Positions 33,381-42,644 of a stretch of 64,000 nucleotides of DNA are shown one piece after another. Source of the DNA: Deferribacteraceae bacterium UBA6793 (GTDB taxonomy: Bacteria > Chrysiogenota > Deferribacteres > Deferribacterales > Geovibrionaceae); assembly GCA_002452405.1 (NCBI GenBank), contig DKFP01000004.1:124001-188000 (forward strand), written 5' to 3'. The notes under the pieces are model-generated. The model made no database searches and was not told where the DNA came from. It saw only the letters and a program-made list of their open reading frames with translations. The number at the start of each line of letters is the position of its first letter. Position 1 is the stretch's first letter. A program made the position numbers and the translations under genes.

Positions 33381-35123
33381 TTAATGGAAATATACGTCCG
33401 TTGACTTGTTCCTGATAAACTCCATGAGCCTGTTTTCGGCATCCTGAGAGTATGCACAGGATGTCAGGTCTTTAACCAGTTCCTCGCAGTCTGAAACTTT
33501 CAGGGAACGTATTATCATTCTCGCACGCAAAATAGACGAAGGGCTCATGCTGAGTTGGCGGTATCCCATGCCTATCAGGAGCGGAATATATTTCGGTTCG
33601 CCTGCCATTTCACCGCATACAGTACATTCAATACCTGTGCTCTGCGCGCTTTCCACAATTTTTTTAAGCAGAGCACGCACTGCCGGATGGCAAGGTTCAT
33701 AAAGATACGCCACAAATTCGTTGTTTCGGTCTATGCCCAGCGCGTATTGTATGAGGTCGTTCGTACCGACGCTGAAAAAATCCACTTCAGGCGCCGCCAT
33801 CTCACTTATTACAGCCAATGACGGAAGTTCCATCATAACGCCGACCTTAATGTTTTCGTTAAAAGCGATATTTTCGGTTTTCAACTGTCTTTTTGCTTCG
33901 TTCAGAGCGATTTTGCAGGCTCTAAGCTCCTCAAGTCCGGATATCATGGGAAACATCAGCTTAACGTTTGCAAATGCCGAAACCCGCAGCACGGCACGAA
34001 GCTGTTTCATAAAAAATTCTTCATATTTAAGGGAATATCTGACAGCTCTCAATCCCATAGCCGGATTATGTTCTTTCGGATGGGGCATATATTTCGAAAG
34101 TTTGTCGGAACCGAGGTCAAAAGTTCTTATTGTAAGCGGACGACCGTAGTTAAGCTCCGCCGCATCTTTCAGGATATTGAACTGCGTCTCTTCGTCAACG
34201 TCGCCATGCTGCATGTAGATATATTCGGTTCTGTAAAGCCCCACACCGTCGGATTTGTATTCGTTAGCCTTCTCAAGTTCATCGTTCATCTCAACGTTGC
34301 TGAACAGCTTTATTTCAACTCCGTCTTTAGTAACAGAGGATTCACCGCGCATCTGTCCAAGCTCGCAGACGTAATCCGTATATCGGCTCCCTTTGAGCTT
34401 ATAAGTTTCCAACGTCTCGTCATCCGGATTGATGATAACCTGCCCTTCGAAACCATCGATAATGACAAAATCACCTGTCTGCGCCACTTTTGCGATGTCC
34501 ACCAGACCGACAACAGCCGGAATACCCAGCGAACGGGCAAGTATGGACGTGTGGGAAGTCTTGCTTCCGAGGTCTGTGGCAAAGCCTCTGATATTGTTCT
34601 TTTTCATATGAGAGGTATCAGCAGGCGTAAGGTCATGGGCGATGATTATTTCTGCGTCCTCAACCTTCAGAATAGAATCCGGTCCGCCGCCTGTCATGAA
34701 CCGCAGAACCTTTTGCACAACGTTTATAACGTCGGTCTTGCGTTCGCGCAGATACTCGTTTTCAGACATCCTGAAGCGCTCCACAAGACCGTTACAGGCG
34801 GTTTCCAGAGCATATTCTGCGTTTATCAGCTTATTTGCGATGAGCTTCTCAGCCTCGCCCGTGAGCATCGTATCTTTCAGAAGCATAAGGTAGATATCAA
34901 ATATAAATGAATTTTCTTCGGAAAGGGAATCCTTGCTGATATTCTTCGACTGCTGAATAAACCAAGCGGTTTTTTCAACAGCCCTGCGCAGACGTGCCGT
35001 TTCCGGTTCTATCTCGTTTTGGGCAATAGTATATTTTCTGACAGCAACTTTCGTCCTGTCCAGTATGTAACAGATCCCGTAGGATATGCCATCGCTTGAC
35101 GCAATACCTTTAAGAACTTTCAA
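33381..35123 (-). CDS. ptsI: PTS enzyme I (phosphoenolpyruvate-protein phosphotransferase)
   Basis: This 580-residue enzyme I takes phosphate from PEP and passes it to HPr. The phosphohistidine site is GSKTSHTSILARSLGIPA near 190. The PEP-binding half includes GLYRTEYIYM near 290, MISGLEELR and the C-terminal GTNDLIQYALGIDRNN and VCGEMAGEP near 500. It overlaps the HPr gene by four bases and is the last gene of the rpoN-PTS series. Confidence 0.96.
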   Translation of the reverse strand: MKVLKGIASSDGISYGICYILDRTKVAVRKYTIAQNEIEPETARLRRAVEKTAWFIQQSKNISKDSLSEENSFIFDIYLMLLKDTMLTGEAEKLIANKLINAEYALETACNGLVERFRMSENEYLRERKTDVINVVQKVLRFMTGGGPDSILKVEDAEIIIAHDLTPADTSHMKKNNIRGFATDLGSKTSHTSILARSLGIPAVVGLVDIAKVAQTGDFVIIDGFEGQVIINPDDETLETYKLKGSRYTDYVCELGQMRGESSVTKDGVEIKLFSNVEMNDELEKANEYKSDGVGLYRTEYIYMQHGDVDEETQFNILKDAAELNYGRPLTIRTFDLGSDKLSKYMPHPKEHNPAMGLRAVRYSLKYEEFFMKQLRAVLRVSAFANVKLMFPMISGLEELRACKIALNEAKRQLKTENIAFNENIKVGVMMELPSLAVISEMAAPEVDFFSVGTNDLIQYALGIDRNNEFVAYLYEPCHPAVRALLKKIVESAQSTGIECTVCGEMAGEPKYIPLLIGMGYRQLSMSPSSILRARMIIRSLKVSDCEELVKDLTSCAYSQDAENRLMEFIRNKSTDVYFH

Positions 35124-35392
35124 CGTCCCTCTCCGAACTTATTACCTATGAGTTCTTCAAGTGCGCAAAACGCCTCCGTTTCGTCATCGCCGGAGCAACA
35201 GACAGTTATCATGGAGCCTTTGAACGCCGCCAGCATCATAAGCCCCATGATGCTCTTGCCGTTAACCTCCATTCCGTCCCTCACCACCTTTATCTCCGAT
35301 GAGAATTTTTCAGCGGTCTTAACGAATGCGCCCGCAGCCCTCGCGTGCATCCCAAGTTCGTTAACAATCTCTAATTCCTTTTTAACACTCAC
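35120..35392 (-). CDS. ptsH: Phosphocarrier protein HPr
   Basis: This 90-residue HPr has the active histidine in LGMHARAAGAFVKTAEKF (near residue 16) and the regulatory serine in NGKSIMGLMMLAA (near 47), the residue phosphorylated by HPr kinase. It therefore can be read both by enzyme I and by HprK (38487-39479), linking transport to regulation. It sits between the EIID gene and ptsI. Confidence 0.95.
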   Translation of the reverse strand: MSVKKELEIVNELGMHARAAGAFVKTAEKFSSEIKVVRDGMEVNGKSIMGLMMLAAFKGSMITVCCSGDDETEAFCALEELIGNKFGEGR

Positions 35393-35393
35393 C

Positions 35394-36092
35394 CTATGCT
35401 CCTGTAATATAAAGAAAAAAACCTGTAGTAATTATAATGACCGTCAACCCCAAAACAATGTCCAGCTTCTTTGCCAGCGCCATGCCCAGCATTATGTACA
35501 CTGTCAGCGTGCCAAGCAGCACAGAATTAAAGTCGGCGGATGATTTCGCCATGTATGACAGCAGGATACCAAGCATCAGCGACGAACCTATATCAAAATA
35601 AGTTGCCCACTTATTAAAGCGTATCCTGTTAAAAAACGTTATGACATCCCTGCCCAGACTATAGCCTATCCGGAATCCGGTGAAACGGAAGGAAAGGTGG
35701 AACAGGTTATAAAGCACCAGATATGATATTATCCCGGCAAACGGGTTATAAAAGCCGGCAATGGCAGCCGTTGCAAAACAGAGAGGGCGGAGCGAATGCC
35801 AGAAAAAACTATCGCCAAGCGCACCGAAAGCGGAAGAATATATCTTTTTATGAAAATCTTCCTCGCCATTCTGTTCAAACTCGCGTACCCACATGCCCAC
35901 GATGAAATTCACCAGATACGGATGAGTATGGAAATATGAAGTCTGTTCGTGTACTTTTTTGACCTCAAGCTCCATGCCTTTAAGCCGTGCCGCCTTTCTT
36001 ATCAGATAAGCAAAGCCTGTGCCCTGCATATTTTCATGGTTCAGGTTCGCCTGATAAAAAAAACTGAAAAAACCGATTATCAGACTTTTCAT
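35394..36092 (-). CDS. Mannose-family PTS, EIID component
   Basis: This protein of about 232 residues has the EIID hallmarks FYQANLNHENMQGTGFAY at its start, FHTHPYLVNFIVGM near 50, and C-terminal hydrophobic helices, but is shorter than classical EIID (about 280). ATG at 36092 overlaps the EIIC stop as ATGA. It would form the membrane channel with EIIC. Whether it moves a sugar or is mainly regulatory is unclear. Confidence 0.85.
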   Translation of the reverse strand: MKSLIIGFFSFFYQANLNHENMQGTGFAYLIRKAARLKGMELEVKKVHEQTSYFHTHPYLVNFIVGMWVREFEQNGEEDFHKKIYSSAFGALGDSFFWHSLRPLCFATAAIAGFYNPFAGIISYLVLYNLFHLSFRFTGFRIGYSLGRDVITFFNRIRFNKWATYFDIGSSLMLGILLSYMAKSSADFNSVLLGTLTVYIMLGMALAKKLDIVLGLTVIIITTGFFLYITGA

Positions 36093-36739
36093 AAGACAAC
36101 CCATCCTATAATAAGTCCAAGCGCAAAAAACGCATATTTAAGATACGATTTTGCAGAAAGAAAACGTAGAACATACCCCGAAAGGAACGCAAACAGCATC
36201 AGAGAATAGACAAAAAAATTCATCTCGCTGTTTTTGCTGCCGTGGAGAAACATATAAATATGATATATTATGAACGTTCCGAGAGTGTAAAAAATTACTC
36301 CGCGCATGTATGAAAAGCAGAACCCTGTAACCAGCAGCCGCAACGGATAGATACGTCCGTTCCTCTGCTGTCGTACATAGAGAGTCTTGTTGAAAGCCCT
36401 TGTTATGTAAAGTGAAAGCGTTACCGGATACATCATAAGCAGGATGAGCAGAAAAAGAAGAACGTAATTCGGCTCATGCGCCTGCGGCATAAAAGAGAGG
36501 AGCGAACATCCGGCAAAAGCACCGAAGCTGTCCTCTTTCGGAACACGGGTACCGAACGGCACGTCGACAAGACCAATAGCCTCGAAAATTATACCGACAT
36601 AGAAACATTCCATGCTGTTCCCAAGCAAAAGCCCCATTATCATGGAAATGACTATAGGACGCGAGAGCATAACGTTGAACGCGGCAAACCTGTCAACTGA
36701 AATGATCCCTGCATAAAGAACGGCAAAGACTATATTCAC
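36089..36739 (-). CDS. Mannose-family PTS, EIIC component
   Basis: This 216-residue membrane protein has about six hydrophobic segments and the element EAIGLVDVPFGTRVPKEDSF near 55-75, corresponding to the loop conserved in EIIC of the mannose/sorbose family. It is shorter than typical members (about 250-265), as is the neighbouring EIID, hinting at a divergent lineage. It is packed between EIIB and EIID with overlaps of four bases. Confidence 0.8.
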   Translation of the reverse strand: MNIVFAVLYAGIISVDRFAAFNVMLSRPIVISMIMGLLLGNSMECFYVGIIFEAIGLVDVPFGTRVPKEDSFGAFAGCSLLSFMPQAHEPNYVLLFLLILLMMYPVTLSLYITRAFNKTLYVRQQRNGRIYPLRLLVTGFCFSYMRGVIFYTLGTFIIYHIYMFLHGSKNSEMNFFVYSLMLFAFLSGYVLRFLSAKSYLKYAFFALGLIIGWVVL

Positions 36740-37227
36740 AGATTGCCCTCCAGTATGTAGTTAAAATTCTTTATCTCCACACTGGGTTCCCATGCGACCT
36801 TGTGAATGAACACCTCATAGTCCTGACGTATCTCGCATATCTTTTTTATCTCGTCAGGATTAAGGAAAACTGTGTTGGATACCTCAATCTTGTGCTCGCG
36901 GCAGGCGACACAGCCAATGTTCACATATATATCGTCATTGATCATTGATTTTATGGCGTATAGGTCGTCAACACTTTCGAGCAGAACAAGGACGTAGTCC
37001 TTTTTGTACCGGTCAGAACGGAACGAACTGATGAAATCGGCAACGGAAAGAATCGAAAGTTCCGTGCCTGGCGGTAAAGTACTGGCGTATATCATTTTTT
37101 GCAGCGGGTTCTGAGCAACCTTATCATTGGCGATAACAACGTGGTTGATCTTAAAATGTTTAAGCCAGCCTTCGATTACCTGCCCGTGTATAAGCCTGTC
37201 GTCAACCCGGAAAATTATCTTTTTCAT
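36736..37227 (-). CDS. Mannose-family PTS, EIIB component
   Basis: This 163-residue EIIB carries the phosphorylation motif RVDDRLIHGQVIEGW, with the active histidine near residue 14, so it can receive phosphate from EIIA. The rest follows the EIIB fold, with VIANDKVAQNPLQKMIY and NIGCVACR segments. It lies in a four-gene EIIA-B-C-D set with overlapping ends. Confidence 0.92.
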   Translation of the reverse strand: MKKIIFRVDDRLIHGQVIEGWLKHFKINHVVIANDKVAQNPLQKMIYASTLPPGTELSILSVADFISSFRSDRYKKDYVLVLLESVDDLYAIKSMINDDIYVNIGCVACREHKIEVSNTVFLNPDEIKKICEIRQDYEVFIHKVAWEPSVEIKNFNYILEGNL

Positions 37228-37628
37228 GCCTTCCCTTTCAGAAGCTGTCCGGCAACGATAATGCTGTTTTTGCCGGATTCCGCACAGTCCTCACAGATAG
37301 CTGTGAGGGATTTGTTCTCCTTTCTGGCGCTTATCGCTTTGATAAGCATGGGCAGATTCACTCCGGAAACAACCTCGACGTTTTTGTCGCCGAGATAAGC
37401 CATTGATATATTCGAAGGACTTCCTCCGAACATATCGGTGAAAACTATTGCTCCGGTCGAATCGTATCTTTCTATAGCTTTTTCAATTTCATCTGCAATA
37501 CCTGCGAGTGAAGATCCGTCCAGCATGGAGATAGTCTCAATACATTCCTGTTTTCCGACTATCATTTCAGCAGTTTTAACAAGTTCCTCGCAAAAAAGTC
37601 CGTGAGTAACCAAGATTATTCCGATCAT
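37224..37628 (-). CDS. Mannose-family PTS, EIIA component
   Basis: This 134-residue EIIA has its active histidine at residue 9 in MIGIILVTHGLFCEELVK and the family's FTDMFGGSPSN motif near 65. It accepts phosphate from HPr. It is followed immediately by EIIB and lies five bases after rapZ. In several delta-proteobacteria a lone EIIA of this type is regulatory, but here the full set B, C and D is present. Confidence 0.93.
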   Translation of the reverse strand: MIGIILVTHGLFCEELVKTAEMIVGKQECIETISMLDGSSLAGIADEIEKAIERYDSTGAIVFTDMFGGSPSNISMAYLGDKNVEVVSGVNLPMLIKAISARKENKSLTAICEDCAESGKNSIIVAGQLLKGKA

Positions 37629-37632
37629 CTGA

Positions 37633-38487
37633 TCACCTGTTTACATCCCTATGTCTGATATTTACCTTGATTTTAGCTTTCTTATCAAGGTATCCGGCAA
37701 TAAATTCCGCGATGGCGACAGACCTGTGCCGTCCGCCAGTGCAGCCTATGGACACGGTGAGGAATTTCTTCCCCTCCCGTATATAGTTTGGGATGAGAAA
37801 TCCCAAAAGCCCCTTGAGTTTGAACAGAAACTGTTTAGCGTTGTGGTCTGAAAGAACATAATCGCTGACAATCTGTTCAAGTCCGGTTTTTTCCCTAAGC
37901 TCGTCAACAAAATACGGATTTTTCATAAAGCGTACGTCAAAGACGAGGTCTGAATCCTGCGGCAGCCCGTACTTGAATCCGAACGATTGAACGGTTATTA
38001 TAAGCCCCGCCTGCATCTCTGTTGAAAAGAAGTCCTCAACCCGCCGTTTAAGCTCGTGCACGTTAAGCGTTGAGGTGTCTATGACAAGGTCTGCATAATC
38101 TCTTATGGGACAGAGTTTTTCTCTTTCGGAGCTGATAGCTTCCGTAAGATTGTCGCCAATAGGGTGTTTTCTTCTCGTCTCTTTAAAGCGCCTTATCAGA
38201 ACGTCGTCTGAAGCATGGAGATAAACAACTTTCGCGGCGTATTTTTCCTGCAATATTTTTATCTTTTCCACAGCGACGGAGATGTCCTTGCTTCTGCTGT
38301 CGATAACCAGGGCAACTTTATTCAGCTCATTTTCGTACATGACCATGAGTTCAACAAATTTGTCCAGCAGCCGGAGCGGAAGGTTATCTATAGTATAAAA
38401 CCCCAGATCCTCAAGGGTTGCAGCGGCAACGGATTTTCCTCCGCCGGAAAGCCCTGTGAGAACCACAAGGGATTTTTCATTCTCCAT
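37633..38487 (-). CDS. rapZ: RNase adapter protein RapZ (nucleotide-binding)
   Basis: This 284-residue protein has the Walker A GLSGGGKSVAA near residue 12 and the C-terminal GCTGGRHRSVAIAEF near 250, the signature of RapZ/YvcJ. In enterobacteria RapZ controls glmS mRNA through RNase E and small RNAs. Elsewhere it is a nucleotide-binding regulator. Here glmM (48496-49860) lies in the same transcription direction, but no glmS is in the window. Confidence 0.94.
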   Translation of the reverse strand: MENEKSLVVLTGLSGGGKSVAAATLEDLGFYTIDNLPLRLLDKFVELMVMYENELNKVALVIDSRSKDISVAVEKIKILQEKYAAKVVYLHASDDVLIRRFKETRRKHPIGDNLTEAISSEREKLCPIRDYADLVIDTSTLNVHELKRRVEDFFSTEMQAGLIITVQSFGFKYGLPQDSDLVFDVRFMKNPYFVDELREKTGLEQIVSDYVLSDHNAKQFLFKLKGLLGFLIPNYIREGKKFLTVSIGCTGGRHRSVAIAEFIAGYLDKKAKIKVNIRHRDVNR

Positions 38488-39479
38488 TATTCAACTCCCC
38501 TTCTTCCCATTCTTTTCTCAAGCTCATCAGAGAGTAATTTCTGCGATTCACCTTCGTTTATGGTGCTCATGAGCCTTTCGGAAAACTCCTGCGCAGAGTT
38601 GTAGCCCATTATTTTAAGAAGATGGTTTCTGGCGGCTATCTCAACAATAACAGCCATGTTGCGCCCAGCACTTATGGGCAGGATTATCTTAGGTACACGC
38701 TGGCGCAGTATCTCTTCATATACGTTGTCAAGCCCCAGTCTGTCATATGAAACGTTGGGGTTCCAGTCGGTGAACTCTATTACAAGTTCCAGCTTTTTCC
38801 GCAGCCTTATAGCTGCAACGCCGAACATGTCTTTTATATTTATGATGCCAAGCCCGCGAACCTCCATGTGGTAACGGAGCATGTCGGAGCTTGAACCCTC
38901 CAGATAGTCCTGAATACGCTTGAAGCGGACAGCGTCGTCAGCAACCAGTCTGTGTCCGCGTTTAATCAGCTCAACCGCGCACTCGCTCTTGCCTATTCCG
39001 CTTCTGCCGGTTATGAGGGTTCCGATGCCGAAAACATCCAGAAAAACGCCATGGCAGACGCTTTCAGGCGCAAGCCTGTCTTCGAGGAAAACGGAAAGGT
39101 CAATTATTGTTTCTGAACTCACCCTGTCGGTCTTGAAAAGCGGGATTGAGAAAGCCATGACGGTTTCGGTAACTTCGTCAGGCAGTTTCAGGTCTTTTGT
39201 CACGATGAAACAGCATACGTCCTTTTTGCAGATACCGGCTACAGACTGCCTTCTCATCTCCGGTTCCAGTGTCCAGAGATAAGACACCTCGGTGTTTCCG
39301 AGAATCTGCACACGCCCGCTGTGTATATGGTCGCAATAGCCGGCAAGGGCAAGCCCCGGTTTCTGTATGCGGAAATGCGTTATCTGCTTTTCATCAAGTA
39401 TGTTCTCGCCGAATAAAAGCTGAAGCCCAAGATGCGTGGCATCCGGAGACATCAGCTCGGCAACAGGTACACTTTTCAT
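38487..39479 (-). CDS. hprK: HPr kinase/phosphorylase
   Basis: This 330-residue protein is an HprK, phosphorylating or dephosphorylating Ser of HPr according to energy state. P-loop GRSGIGKSECA near 157, HRLVADDAVRF near 175, MEVRGLGIINIKDMFG near 205 and a conserved C-terminal capsule region are visible. It begins with an ATGA overlap with ptsN and abuts rapZ. HPr with an intact Ser site is encoded in the same run (35120-35392). Confidence 0.95.
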   Translation of the reverse strand: MKSVPVAELMSPDATHLGLQLLFGENILDEKQITHFRIQKPGLALAGYCDHIHSGRVQILGNTEVSYLWTLEPEMRRQSVAGICKKDVCCFIVTKDLKLPDEVTETVMAFSIPLFKTDRVSSETIIDLSVFLEDRLAPESVCHGVFLDVFGIGTLITGRSGIGKSECAVELIKRGHRLVADDAVRFKRIQDYLEGSSSDMLRYHMEVRGLGIINIKDMFGVAAIRLRKKLELVIEFTDWNPNVSYDRLGLDNVYEEILRQRVPKIILPISAGRNMAVIVEIAARNHLLKIMGYNSAQEFSERLMSTINEGESQKLLSDELEKRMGRRGVE

Positions 39480-39943
39480 CCCAGCCGCGATTCCTCCTCT
39501 TTAAGTATAGCATATATCCGCTCAGGGGTACTGCTTTCTGCGGTAACGCGGTCTTTAAAATCAGTCATTTTCACCAGTTTACTTATTCTGGCAAGTGTTT
39601 TGAGGTGCATATTCATCTGCTTTTCAGGAGAAACAAGCATGAAAAACACCTTAACAGGTTTTCCGTCGGCGGAGTCGAAATCTATACCATCTTTCTTAAC
39701 GCCTATCAAAACAGAAATATCTTCTATATCAGCTATTTTGGCGTGGGGTATAGCGACCTGCTCGCCAACGCCAGTGCTGCCGAGAGCCTCCCTCTCCATT
39801 ATGGCGGAGAGGGCAGCCTCAGCATCTATTCCGGTTTCATTTTTTGCCAGCGAGTTCATCATCTCCCGCAGGATATCCGATTTGGACTCCCCTTTAAGGT
39901 CGGGAACGATACATTTTTCGCAGACAAGATCAGTAAGTTCCAT
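39476..39943 (-). CDS. ptsN: PTS EIIA-Ntr / fructose-type EIIA domain protein
   Basis: This 155-residue protein is an EIIA of the fructose/nitrogen class. The phosphohistidine lies in REALGSTGVGEQVAIPHAKI near 67. Its place next to rpoN, hpf and hprK indicates the regulatory PtsN role rather than sugar uptake. In proteobacteria PtsN governs K+ uptake and envelope stress. No dedicated NPr/EI-Ntr is in the window, so the HPr and EI here are likely donors. Confidence 0.93.
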   Translation of the reverse strand: MELTDLVCEKCIVPDLKGESKSDILREMMNSLAKNETGIDAEAALSAIMEREALGSTGVGEQVAIPHAKIADIEDISVLIGVKKDGIDFDSADGKPVKVFFMLVSPEKQMNMHLKTLARISKLVKMTDFKDRVTAESSTPERIYAILKEEESRLG

Positions 39944-39951
39944 CTGAGCCG

Positions 39952-40491
39952 TTATGCCTCGATGAGACCGATGTTTCCATCGTCGCGCTGGTAAACAACG
40001 GCTATCTGACCATCTTCAGCGTTTCTGAACACAAAGAACTGTTTGTTCAGAAGATCCATCTGCATAACTGCTTCTTCAACATCCATAGGCTTAACAGGAA
40101 TATCTTTTGTGATAACGATCCTGTTGTCCTCTTCCATACTTTCAACACTGGCTGTGTCAAAAACGTTCAGTTTAAGAGGCGCTTCAAACTCTTTATCCTG
40201 CAGTTTTTTAGATTTCAGCTTTTCTTTATATTTAACAAGCTGTTTCTCAATCTTATCAGTTGCGAGGTCGATTGAAGCATACAGATCTTCGGATTTCTCC
40301 AGACCTTTCATGAAAACGCCTTTGGTAGCGATAAGCACCTCTACAGTGTGCAGGTTTTTGTGGACATCGAGAAGCACTGTGGCTTCTGTGGAGCCGTCGA
40401 AGTATTTTTCAAGTTTGCCCACTTTCTTCTCTGCATAGCTCCTGATAGGGTCCGTGATAGCAATATTTTTGGAAGTGATTTGGATTTGCAT
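39952..40491 (-). CDS. hpf: Long-form ribosome hibernation promoting factor
   Basis: This 179-residue protein is the long HPF, with an N-terminal S30AE domain (residues 1-100) and a C-terminal dimerising tail (near 125-179, containing KPMDVEEAVMQMDLLNKQFFVFRN). It joins two 70S ribosomes into inactive 100S particles in stationary phase. It lies two bases after rpoN. Confidence 0.96.
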   Translation of the reverse strand: MQIQITSKNIAITDPIRSYAEKKVGKLEKYFDGSTEATVLLDVHKNLHTVEVLIATKGVFMKGLEKSEDLYASIDLATDKIEKQLVKYKEKLKSKKLQDKEFEAPLKLNVFDTASVESMEEDNRIVITKDIPVKPMDVEEAVMQMDLLNKQFFVFRNAEDGQIAVVYQRDDGNIGLIEA

Positions 40492-40493
40492 AC

Positions 40494-41927
40494 TTACCTC
40501 CTGATGCGTTTACGTTGTGATTTTGTCGGTATGCTCAATTCATCCCTGTATTTGGCAACGGTTCTGCGGGCAATGTTGATGCCCTGACCGTTTAATAACT
40601 CAACTATTCTCTGATCACTGAAAGGTTTATCCGGATTTTCACTGTCCACGATATCCTTTATCATATTCTTAACCTTCTGGGTGGACATATCACCTGTATC
40701 AGTATCCAGCCCTTTAACGAAGAACGATTTCAGCTCTATCAGCCCCTGTGATGTCATAGCATATTTTCCGGACGTAACGCGGCTTACGGTGGATTCGTGC
40801 AGTCCGGTCTCATCGGCCACATCTTTAAGTTTAAGGGGTTTAAGGTAGTTTATACCCTTTTCAAGGAAGTCGGTCTGGACTTCAGTCAGAACCTTAACGA
40901 CACGATATATCGCTTTCTGACGTTTGTTTAAACTTTTTATGAGCCAGAGAGCGTTTTTGACTTTTTCTTCGATGTACTCCTTTGTGTCGCCGTCCAGAGC
41001 CTTGTTTTTAAGAAGGTTCAGATAATAGGTATTCATACGGAGTGCGGGAATACCTTCTTCATTAAGTATAATATCATACTCATCGTCTTTTTTTACAATA
41101 TAAACATCAGGTTTTATAGCCTGATTTCCTCTGCCGCCGAAATTAAGCCCCGGTTTCGGGTCTGTTTTACGCATTAGGAACATCATGTATTCGAAAGTAT
41201 CGTCTTCGATACTCAGCGAAGCCCTTATTTCTTCATATCTGTAAGCGATAAGATCTTTCTCGTGTTTTTTCAGCATTTCCGCTATGAAATCGACGTAAAC
41301 CTGCTCAACATCGAATTGAGAAAGCTGGATGTGTATGCACTCTTTCAGGTCTCTGGCTGCTATACCCGGCGGGTCGAACGACTGTACCAGTTCAAGGGCC
41401 TCCGTAACGTCCGATTCCTCAACGTCAACATCCTGCGCCACTTCCCAGAGTTCGTCCAGAAAATAACCTTCGTCGGAAAGATTTCCTATGATGTTCTCCG
41501 CAGCAAGAGCAATGGCACGCCGGCAGCCGGATGTTTTAAGCTGTTCCATAAGGTGTTCGTAAAGTGTCTTTTCACCCGAAACAAATTTTTCCAGATCATA
41601 TCCGTCGTCGTCGGAAGGAGTGTATGTTATATCATTGTTGTCTCTGTAAAATTCATCCCAGTCAATCTTGTCCAGTTCGTCGCCGTCTGTGTCTTCACGG
41701 ACAGGTTCTTCTTCCTGTTTCTCTTCGGCAGACTGTGCGGATTCCTCTGTTTCCTTGTTCTCTGATTCCTCCAGAACAGGGTTATCCTCAAGATAACTGT
41801 TGAGTTCCTGCAAAAGCTCCGTGATGGGCATCTGGAGGATAGAAAGGGATTGCTTCATCTGAGGAGTTATGTGAAGTTTTTGAGAGAGTTTACCGCTTAT
41901 TTCAAGATTGAGCTTTCCGCCTTTCAC
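40494..41927 (-). CDS. rpoN: RNA polymerase sigma-54 factor
   Basis: This 477-residue sigma-54 has the Gln/Leu-rich region I (QKLHITPQMKQSLSILQMP), the acidic region II (about 55-120, very rich in Glu/Asp), a core-binding region, and the RpoN box ARRTVAKYRDEL near the C-terminus. It needs enhancer-binding ATPases, none of which are in the window. It overlaps lptB by four bases. Confidence 0.97.
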   Translation of the reverse strand: MKGGKLNLEISGKLSQKLHITPQMKQSLSILQMPITELLQELNSYLEDNPVLEESENKETEESAQSAEEKQEEEPVREDTDGDELDKIDWDEFYRDNNDITYTPSDDDGYDLEKFVSGEKTLYEHLMEQLKTSGCRRAIALAAENIIGNLSDEGYFLDELWEVAQDVDVEESDVTEALELVQSFDPPGIAARDLKECIHIQLSQFDVEQVYVDFIAEMLKKHEKDLIAYRYEEIRASLSIEDDTFEYMMFLMRKTDPKPGLNFGGRGNQAIKPDVYIVKKDDEYDIILNEEGIPALRMNTYYLNLLKNKALDGDTKEYIEEKVKNALWLIKSLNKRQKAIYRVVKVLTEVQTDFLEKGINYLKPLKLKDVADETGLHESTVSRVTSGKYAMTSQGLIELKSFFVKGLDTDTGDMSTQKVKNMIKDIVDSENPDKPFSDQRIVELLNGQGINIARRTVAKYRDELSIPTKSQRKRIRR

Positions 41928-42643
41928 AATGAGAAATCCTTGCCAAGGTATCTGTCGATGACCTGCGGATCCTGTACTATATCCTGCGGTTTTCCGTGAG
42001 TCAGCACGCTGCCGTCGGCTATAATATATGCTCTGTCAGTTATTTTAAGTGTCTCGCGGACGTTGTGGTCGGTGATAAGAACGCCTATCCCTCTTTTTTT
42101 CAGGTCAAAGACCATTTTCTGAATGTCGCTGACCGAAATAGGGTCGATGCCGGAAAAGGGTTCATCCAGAAGGATTATGTCGGGTTCACCCGCCATACAT
42201 CTTGCAATCTCCACACGTCTTCTCTCGCCTCCGGACAGGGCGAAACCCTGTGATTTCCAGACCTTTTCAAGCCCGAACTCAGATATGAGAAACTCAGTGC
42301 GCTCCTGCATAAACTTTTTATCGTCATATTTAAGCTCAAGCGCCGCATAGATGTTGTCGTAAACTGTCATTTTACGGAATATGGACGCTTCCTGAGGCAG
42401 ATACGCAATCCCGCTGTGGCTGCGCTTGTGCATTGAGCTTTTCGTTATATCCTCGTCATTAAGAAACACCGAACCGGCATCCGGTCTGACAAGTCCCACA
42501 ATCATGTAGAAAGTGGTTGTCTTTCCGGCACCGTTGGGTCCCAGAAGTCCCACTATCTCGCCTTTGCTGACAGAGATGGAGACCCCGTTGACGACGGCAC
42601 GCTTTTTATATACTTTTTTTAAGTGTTCTGCTCTAAGTCCCAA
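41924..42643 (-). CDS. lptB: LPS export ABC ATPase
   Basis: This 239-residue ATPase drives the LptB2FG transporter that pulls LPS out of the inner membrane. Walker A is GPNGAGKTTTFYMIVG near 36, the Q-loop LPQEASIFRKM follows, then the signature LSGGERRRVEIARCM near 138 and Walker B DIILLDEPFSGIDPIS. LptF and LptG are not in the window. It lies two bases after lptA. Confidence 0.97.
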   Translation of the reverse strand: MGLRAEHLKKVYKKRAVVNGVSISVSKGEIVGLLGPNGAGKTTTFYMIVGLVRPDAGSVFLNDEDITKSSMHKRSHSGIAYLPQEASIFRKMTVYDNIYAALELKYDDKKFMQERTEFLISEFGLEKVWKSQGFALSGGERRRVEIARCMAGEPDIILLDEPFSGIDPISVSDIQKMVFDLKKRGIGVLITDHNVRETLKITDRAYIIADGSVLTHGKPQDIVQDPQVIDRYLGKDFSL

Positions 42644-42644
42644 T

